34,781 nt of DNA from an uncultured Prevotella sp. (GTDB lineage Bacteria; Bacteroidota; Bacteroidia; Bacteroidales; Bacteroidaceae). A program made the position numbers and the translations under genes. Of this stretch, positions 31,233 to 34,781 are shown in pieces; positions within the stretch are counted from its first letter, which is position 1; every line of letters begins with the position of its first letter. Under the pieces are notes generated by a model. The model worked only from the letters and a program-made list of their open reading frames with translations. It was not told the DNA's origin and did not search any database. The stretch lies in NCBI GenBank assembly GCA_905236875.1, contig CAJOQT010000043.1:1-34781 (forward strand). Direction: 5' to 3'.

Positions 31233-32090
31233 CTAAAACAGCGTAATCGTATAAAGATAGACCACTGCTGCTGGAATGGCGAGCAGTGATGAGTCAAAAC
31301 GGTCCAGCATACCGCCATGTCCCGGCAGTATGCTGCCGCTGTCTTTAATACCCAGTGTGCGCTTGAAAAGACTCTCCACGAGGTCGCCCCATGTGCCGAA
31401 GACAACGACGACAAGTCCCAGTCCGGCCCACTGCCATTCAGACAACATAGCGTTTCCCAAACTGTTCTCGTACCATCCGTAGGCTGCTGCGATGGCTACT
31501 ACAAGCAGCCCGCCGCCGATGCTTCCCTCCCATGACTTCCCTGGACTGATGCGGGGGAATAGCTTGTGACGTCCCAGAAGCGAACCGACACAATATGCGC
31601 CGGTATCGTTGGCCCAGAGAAAGACAAACACGGAGAGCGGCAGGATGGTATTGAACACAATCTGTCCGTCAGGCGTAGCGTTGAAGGCCAGCACATTGAT
31701 CAGTGAGAAGGGCAGTGCTATATACATCTGGCCCAGCATGGTATATGCCCAGTCGCTGATGGGATCCGGCTGTCGGGCGTAGAGCTCCGCGACGAGCAGA
31801 TATACAACTGTAACCAAATAGGGGATAAACACCACCGACTTGGCATTGCCGCCGTAGATGTCGCTACAGAAGTATGCCATAGCAAAGAAGAAATAGACAC
31901 CTGCTACGGTAGAGATGAAGCGGTTGACCGTCACATGCTCCAGTTCATTGACCAGTCCTGTATATTCCCAAATGGTAAGCCCGGTGACTAATGCAAACAG
32001 CAGGACCATGGCGCGTGGGTCCAGAAAGCACGTGACAATGGCGGCAACAAATAATATGCCTGTTACAGTTCTTACAATAAGATTCTTCAT
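31233..32090 (-). CDS. cdsA: Phosphatidate cytidylyltransferase
   Basis: This inner-membrane enzyme makes CDP-diacylglycerol from phosphatidic acid and CTP, the branch point of phospholipid synthesis. The 285-residue protein has several hydrophobic helices (MVLLFALVTGLTIW; FISTVAGVYFFFAMAYF; LPLSVFVFLWANDTGAYCVG). The family signature near the C-terminus reads FKRTLGIKDSGSILPGHGG followed by MLDRFDS, and the SPGKSWEGSIGG block is also present. Its ATG overlaps the stop of ftsH by 4 nt, so the two are translationally coupled in the rsfS-ftsH-cdsA operon. Confidence 0.93.
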   Translation of the reverse strand: MKNLIVRTVTGILFVAAIVTCFLDPRAMVLLFALVTGLTIWEYTGLVNELEHVTVNRFISTVAGVYFFFAMAYFCSDIYGGNAKSVVFIPYLVTVVYLLVAELYARQPDPISDWAYTMLGQMYIALPFSLINVLAFNATPDGQIVFNTILPLSVFVFLWANDTGAYCVGSLLGRHKLFPRISPGKSWEGSIGGGLLVVAIAAAYGWYENSLGNAMLSEWQWAGLGLVVVVFGTWGDLVESLFKRTLGIKDSGSILPGHGGMLDRFDSSLLAIPAAVVYLYTITLF

Positions 32091-34120
32091 TCGGACCTCC
32101 TTTCTTCTTCAGTCTTAGCTTCTTCTGCTTCCAGTTCCTTTGCCCGCTCCTCTGCCATGCGTTCTGCGTCAGCCCGCATCTGGGCTTCCATCAGCTCCTC
32201 GGCACGGCTCGTCCAGGGACGTGGACCGAAGATCTTCTCAACATCGTCGGCAAAGATGACCTCACGGTCAATGAGTAGCTGTGCCAGCTGGGCATGACCG
32301 TCCTTGTGTTCGGTCAGTATTTTCTTGGCGCGGTCGTACTGTTCGTTAATCATCTTCAGAACCTCGTCGTCCATGAGTTTTGCCGTCTGTTCAGAATAAG
32401 GACGCTGGAACTGGTATTCCTGGTTATTGTAATAGCAGATATTTGGCAATCTGTCGCTCATGCCGGCAAAGGCAATCATGCCGTAAGCCTGCTTGGTGGT
32501 ACGTTCCAGGTCGTTCATGGCGCCTGTTGAGATTTGTCCGATGAACAACTCTTCGGCAGCACGTCCGCCCAGCAGTGAACACATCTCGTCGAGCATGGCC
32601 TGCTTGGTTTGCAGCACTCGCTCTTCGGGCAGGTACCATGCGGCACCCAGGGCCCGTCCACGCGGAACGATGCTGACCTTGACCAGCGGGTTGGCAAATT
32701 CCGTGAACCATGAGATAGTGGCGTGTCCTGCCTCGTGGATGGCAATGGAGCGTTTCTCAGCTTCTGTCATTACCTTCGTCTTTTTCTCCAGTCCGCCGAT
32801 GATACGATCGACGGCATCGAGGAAGTCTTGCTTGCCCACCTTCTCGCGGTTGTGGCGTGCAGCGATCAGAGCAGCCTCGTTGCAGACATTGGCAATGTCG
32901 GCACCTGAGAATCCTGGCGTCTGTCGTGCCAAGAAGTCTATATCGACTGTTTCGTCGAGTTTCAGTGGCTTCAGGTGTACATTAAATACCTCTCTTCGTT
33001 CGTTGAGGTCGGGCAGATCGACGTGTATCTGACGGTCGAAGCGTCCTGCACGCAGCAGAGCCGAGTCGAGCATGTCGGCACGGTTGGTAGCGGCCAGCGT
33101 GATGATACCGCTATTGGTTCCGAAACCGTCCATCTCCGTCAACAAGGCGTTCAGTGTGTTCTCTCGTTCGTCGTTGCCGCCCATGGCAGGATTCTTCGAA
33201 CGGGCACGACCCACAGCGTCTATCTCGTCAATGAAGATAATGCAGGGAGCCTTCGACTTCGCCTGTTGGAAGAGGTCACGCACACGGCTGGCACCCACGC
33301 CGACAAACATTTCAACGAAGTCGGAGCCTGACATCGAGAAGAATGGCACGCCGGCTTCGCCAGCCACAGCCTTCGCCATCAGCGTCTTACCCGTTCCCGG
33401 AGGTCCGACGAGCAAGGCTCCTTTGGGAATCTTGCCGCCCAGCTCAGTATATTTTTGCGGGTTCTTCAAGAAATCCACAATCTCCTGCATCTCCTGTTTA
33501 GCACCTGCCTGTCCTGCCACATCCTTGAACGTGATGTTCAGGTTGCCGCCGTTCTCGTACATCTTTGCCTTCGACTTGCCAACAGAGAAGATGCCGCTAC
33601 CCATGCCGCCGCCTCCAATGCGCCGCATGAAGAAGATCCAGACGGCTACGATGGCCACGATGGGCAGGATATTGTAAAGGAGGAAGTTCATCACCTCGTT
33701 GCTGTTGCGGTTCTCGTAGCTGAACTCACCCGTGAACTTCTGCTCGGCTCTCATCTGGCTGATAAACTGTTCCACCTGTTCCACAGAGCCTATCTCGACA
33801 GTGACAAAGGGGTCGCTGCCTGTCTGCTGAACGCTCTGCTTGAATACTTCACGCACCTTTTCAGGCTTCACATATAGTCGTAGCTCGTTCTGGTTCTTGT
33901 TGATGACAATCTTATTGACATAGCCTGCAGTGACCATGTCCTTGAACTTCGAGTAGGCGACCTGCTTTCGGGTCTCTGTCTCGGTGGTGCCTCCTGTCAT
34001 GTAGAGGCCGATAAGTACTGCAATGACGATGAAATAGATCCAGTTCATGTTGAACTTGGGCATATTCATCTTTGGGCCGTTTCCGCCCATATTTTTGTTT
34101 GGTTTCTGATTGTTCTCCAT
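32087..34120 (-). CDS. ftsH: ATP-dependent zinc metalloprotease FtsH
   Basis: This membrane-anchored AAA+ protease degrades misfolded membrane proteins and selected regulators. The 677-residue protein has transmembrane helices at about 26-43 and 146-165, Walker A GPPGTGKT at 239-246, Walker B IIFIDEID at 294-301 and the second region of homology [20 protein letters not shown]. The zinc site HEAGH is at 462-466, with a further ligand expected in the GAMNDLE segment. An Asn-rich N-terminus ([20 protein letters not shown]) precedes the first helix. ATG 34118-34120 is chosen; a TTG 9 nt upstream would run into an intergenic repeat. It lies between rsfS (36 nt upstream) and cdsA (4-nt overlap). 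Confidence 0.96.
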   Translation of the reverse strand: MENNQKPNKNMGGNGPKMNMPKFNMNWIYFIVIAVLIGLYMTGGTTETETRKQVAYSKFKDMVTAGYVNKIVINKNQNELRLYVKPEKVREVFKQSVQQTGSDPFVTVEIGSVEQVEQFISQMRAEQKFTGEFSYENRNSNEVMNFLLYNILPIVAIVAVWIFFMRRIGGGGMGSGIFSVGKSKAKMYENGGNLNITFKDVAGQAGAKQEMQEIVDFLKNPQKYTELGGKIPKGALLVGPPGTGKTLMAKAVAGEAGVPFFSMSGSDFVEMFVGVGASRVRDLFQQAKSKAPCIIFIDEIDAVGRARSKNPAMGGNDERENTLNALLTEMDGFGTNSGIITLAATNRADMLDSALLRAGRFDRQIHVDLPDLNERREVFNVHLKPLKLDETVDIDFLARQTPGFSGADIANVCNEAALIAARHNREKVGKQDFLDAVDRIIGGLEKKTKVMTEAEKRSIAIHEAGHATISWFTEFANPLVKVSIVPRGRALGAAWYLPEERVLQTKQAMLDEMCSLLGGRAAEELFIGQISTGAMNDLERTTKQAYGMIAFAGMSDRLPNICYYNNQEYQFQRPYSEQTAKLMDDEVLKMINEQYDRAKKILTEHKDGHAQLAQLLIDREVIFADDVEKIFGPRPWTSRAEELMEAQMRADAERMAEERAKELEAEEAKTEEERRSE

Positions 34121-34124
34121 AATT

Positions 34125-34152
34125 ATCAATTGTCAATGATCAATTGTCAATT
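34125..34152. repeat. Heptamer tandem repeat, ATCAATT/GTCAATG type, between rsfS and ftsH
   Basis: ATCAATT, GTCAATG, ATCAATT, GTCAATT: period 7, with a 14-nt super-period, filling almost all of the 36-nt gap between the two genes. Confidence 0.75.
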
Positions 34153-34156
34153 CTTA

Positions 34157-34516
34157 TTAGTCCAAGTCAGGAATGTAGTTTAGCATCGCATCTGCCCACA
34201 GATGTTCCAGGTCGTAGAACTCCCGTATGTCTGGCAGGAACACATGAACCAGCACGTCGCCATAGTCCATAGCCACCCATTGGGCATTCTCCAGTCCTGC
34301 CACCCTGCTCGGTTTCTCCTGCAGTTCCTTGTTGGCAAACTCGCCGACCGACTCGGTGATGGCTTCTACCTGCGCTGGTGAGTTTCCCTGACAGATGACG
34401 AAATATTTACAGATGGTTCCCTCAATGTCGCTGAGGTCTGCAATGACGATGTTGCTTCCCTTTTTCTCTTGTATGCCTTTAGTGATGGTTTCTACTAATT
34501 GTCTTGTTTGTTCCAT
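34157..34516 (-). CDS. rsfS: Ribosome silencing factor RsfS
   Basis: This 119-residue cytoplasmic protein binds ribosomal protein L14 and blocks subunit joining when nutrients are scarce. Family landmarks are IVIADLSDIEGTICKYFVIC, GNSPAQVEAITESV, NAQWVAMDYGDVLVHVF and REFYDLEHLWADA, and the length is normal. It is the first gene of the rsfS-ftsH-cdsA operon, with a -7 box about 30 nt upstream of the ATG. Confidence 0.95.
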   Translation of the reverse strand: MEQTRQLVETITKGIQEKKGSNIVIADLSDIEGTICKYFVICQGNSPAQVEAITESVGEFANKELQEKPSRVAGLENAQWVAMDYGDVLVHVFLPDIREFYDLEHLWADAMLNYIPDLD

Positions 34517-34545
34517 TAATATCTGATTATGTATTATAGCGGAGC

Positions 34546-34554
34546 CAAAGGTAA
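34546..34554 (-). promoter_or_regulatory. -7 box of the rsfS-ftsH-cdsA operon
   Basis: The minus strand reads TACCTTTGG, which contains the TAnnTTTG consensus. The predicted start is near 34543, a leader of about 27 nt. No clear -33 box. Confidence 0.6.
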
Positions 34555-34624
34555 CACATTTTTCTTGTAAAACAGGTATAAATCATAAAAATTTGCGGTT
34601 TTTTATATTTTTCTTCCGTTTTTT

Positions 34625-34656
34625 TTTGCTGGTTCGAAAAAAAACGCTAACTTTGC
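34625..34656 (+). promoter_or_regulatory. Promoter of tRNA-Gln
   Basis: TTTG (34625-34628), a 19-nt spacer and TAACTTTGC (34648-34656). The predicted start near 34659 lies 40 nt before the mature tRNA. Confidence 0.7.
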
Positions 34657-34698
34657 AGCCGCAAAACAGACGAGGAGTCGGTTCTTGCAACAAAACAT

Positions 34699-34769
34699 TG
34701 GGGTATGGTGTAATGGTAACACTGCAGATTCTGGTCCTGCCTTTCCTGGTTCGAGTCCGGGTACCCCAA
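34699..34769 (+). tRNA. tRNA-Gln, anticodon CTG
   Basis: All four arms fold. The acceptor TGGGGTA pairs with TACCCCA, the D stem is GTGT/ACAC, and the T arm is CCTGG-TTCGAGT-CCGGG with one T-G pair. The anticodon loop TTCTGGT gives CTG, reading the Gln codon CAG. The anticodon stem GCAGA/CCTGC has four normal pairs and an A-C mismatch next to the loop. CCA is not encoded (A then CAG follow). Confidence 0.93.
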
Positions 34770-34781
34770 CAGATTAATCCG

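Noticed and set aside
34121..34129. TTG start for FtsH 9 nt upstream of the ATG
   Set aside because: It lies in the heptamer repeat, and ATG 34120 gives a normal FtsH N-terminus.

Overview
The window looks like a chromosome segment of a Bacteroidales bacterium, most likely Prevotella or a close relative. The evidence is Bacteroidetes-type promoters (TAnnTTTG -7 boxes), the lack of clear Shine-Dalgarno sequences, TonB-dependent receptors, a DUF4249 lipoprotein, proteins ending in an 'NGR/KK-hydrophobic-K' tail, and the order rsfS-ftsH-cdsA. The genus is inference.

Layout. 1-1930: the 5' part of a sodium/glutamate symporter gene (gltS) and a small TonB-receptor-like outer membrane protein, both minus strand. 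1998-3668: glycerate kinase, then a decayed DUF389 membrane-protein gene. 3670-6072: an AmmeMemoRadiSam pair (radical SAM enzyme, and a Memo-AMMECR1 fusion with an export signal). 6182-11727: a three-gene outer-membrane operon (TonB-dependent receptor, DUF4249 lipoprotein, MG2/plug-like protein). 11785-13274: two unrecognised genes, then a bidirectional terminator. 13497-24527: a four-gene minus-strand beta-glucan locus (module protein, GH16, GH128, 1748-residue multi-module protein). 24883-27864: a divergent membrane-spanning Y_Y_Y/LuxR-type regulator. 28129-31212: a CorA-type transporter and a DUF349 protein. 31233-34516: rsfS-ftsH-cdsA on the minus strand. 34699-34769: tRNA-Gln(CTG).

How the genes fit together. 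The GH16 and GH128 enzymes are both expected endo-beta-1,3-glucanases. All four proteins of that locus carry signal peptides and similar C-terminal tails, so they probably act outside the cell on laminarin-like or mixed-linkage glucan. The divergent regulator is the obvious candidate controller. No SusC/SusD pair lies in the locus.

The most unusual content is a dense set of small repeats that the genes do not explain. (1) GC-rich nested palindromes lie inside five coding regions and at one gene end. The copy at 13452-13498 is flanked by exact 17-bp direct repeats and appears to have replaced the gene's stop codon. (2) Degenerate tandem repeats have a strict 7-nt period but different sequence words at different sites (GACAACG, GTAGAGT, AACTCCT, GGATGAG, ATCAATT/GTCAATG, AATTATG/CATTGTG). 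They occur between genes and also as in-frame protein insertions. (3) An 8-nt repeat family encodes most of the hydrophobic core of a lipoprotein signal peptide. In one place a palindrome sits between two heptamer arrays. Together they look like a group of small, active, frame-tolerated repeat elements.
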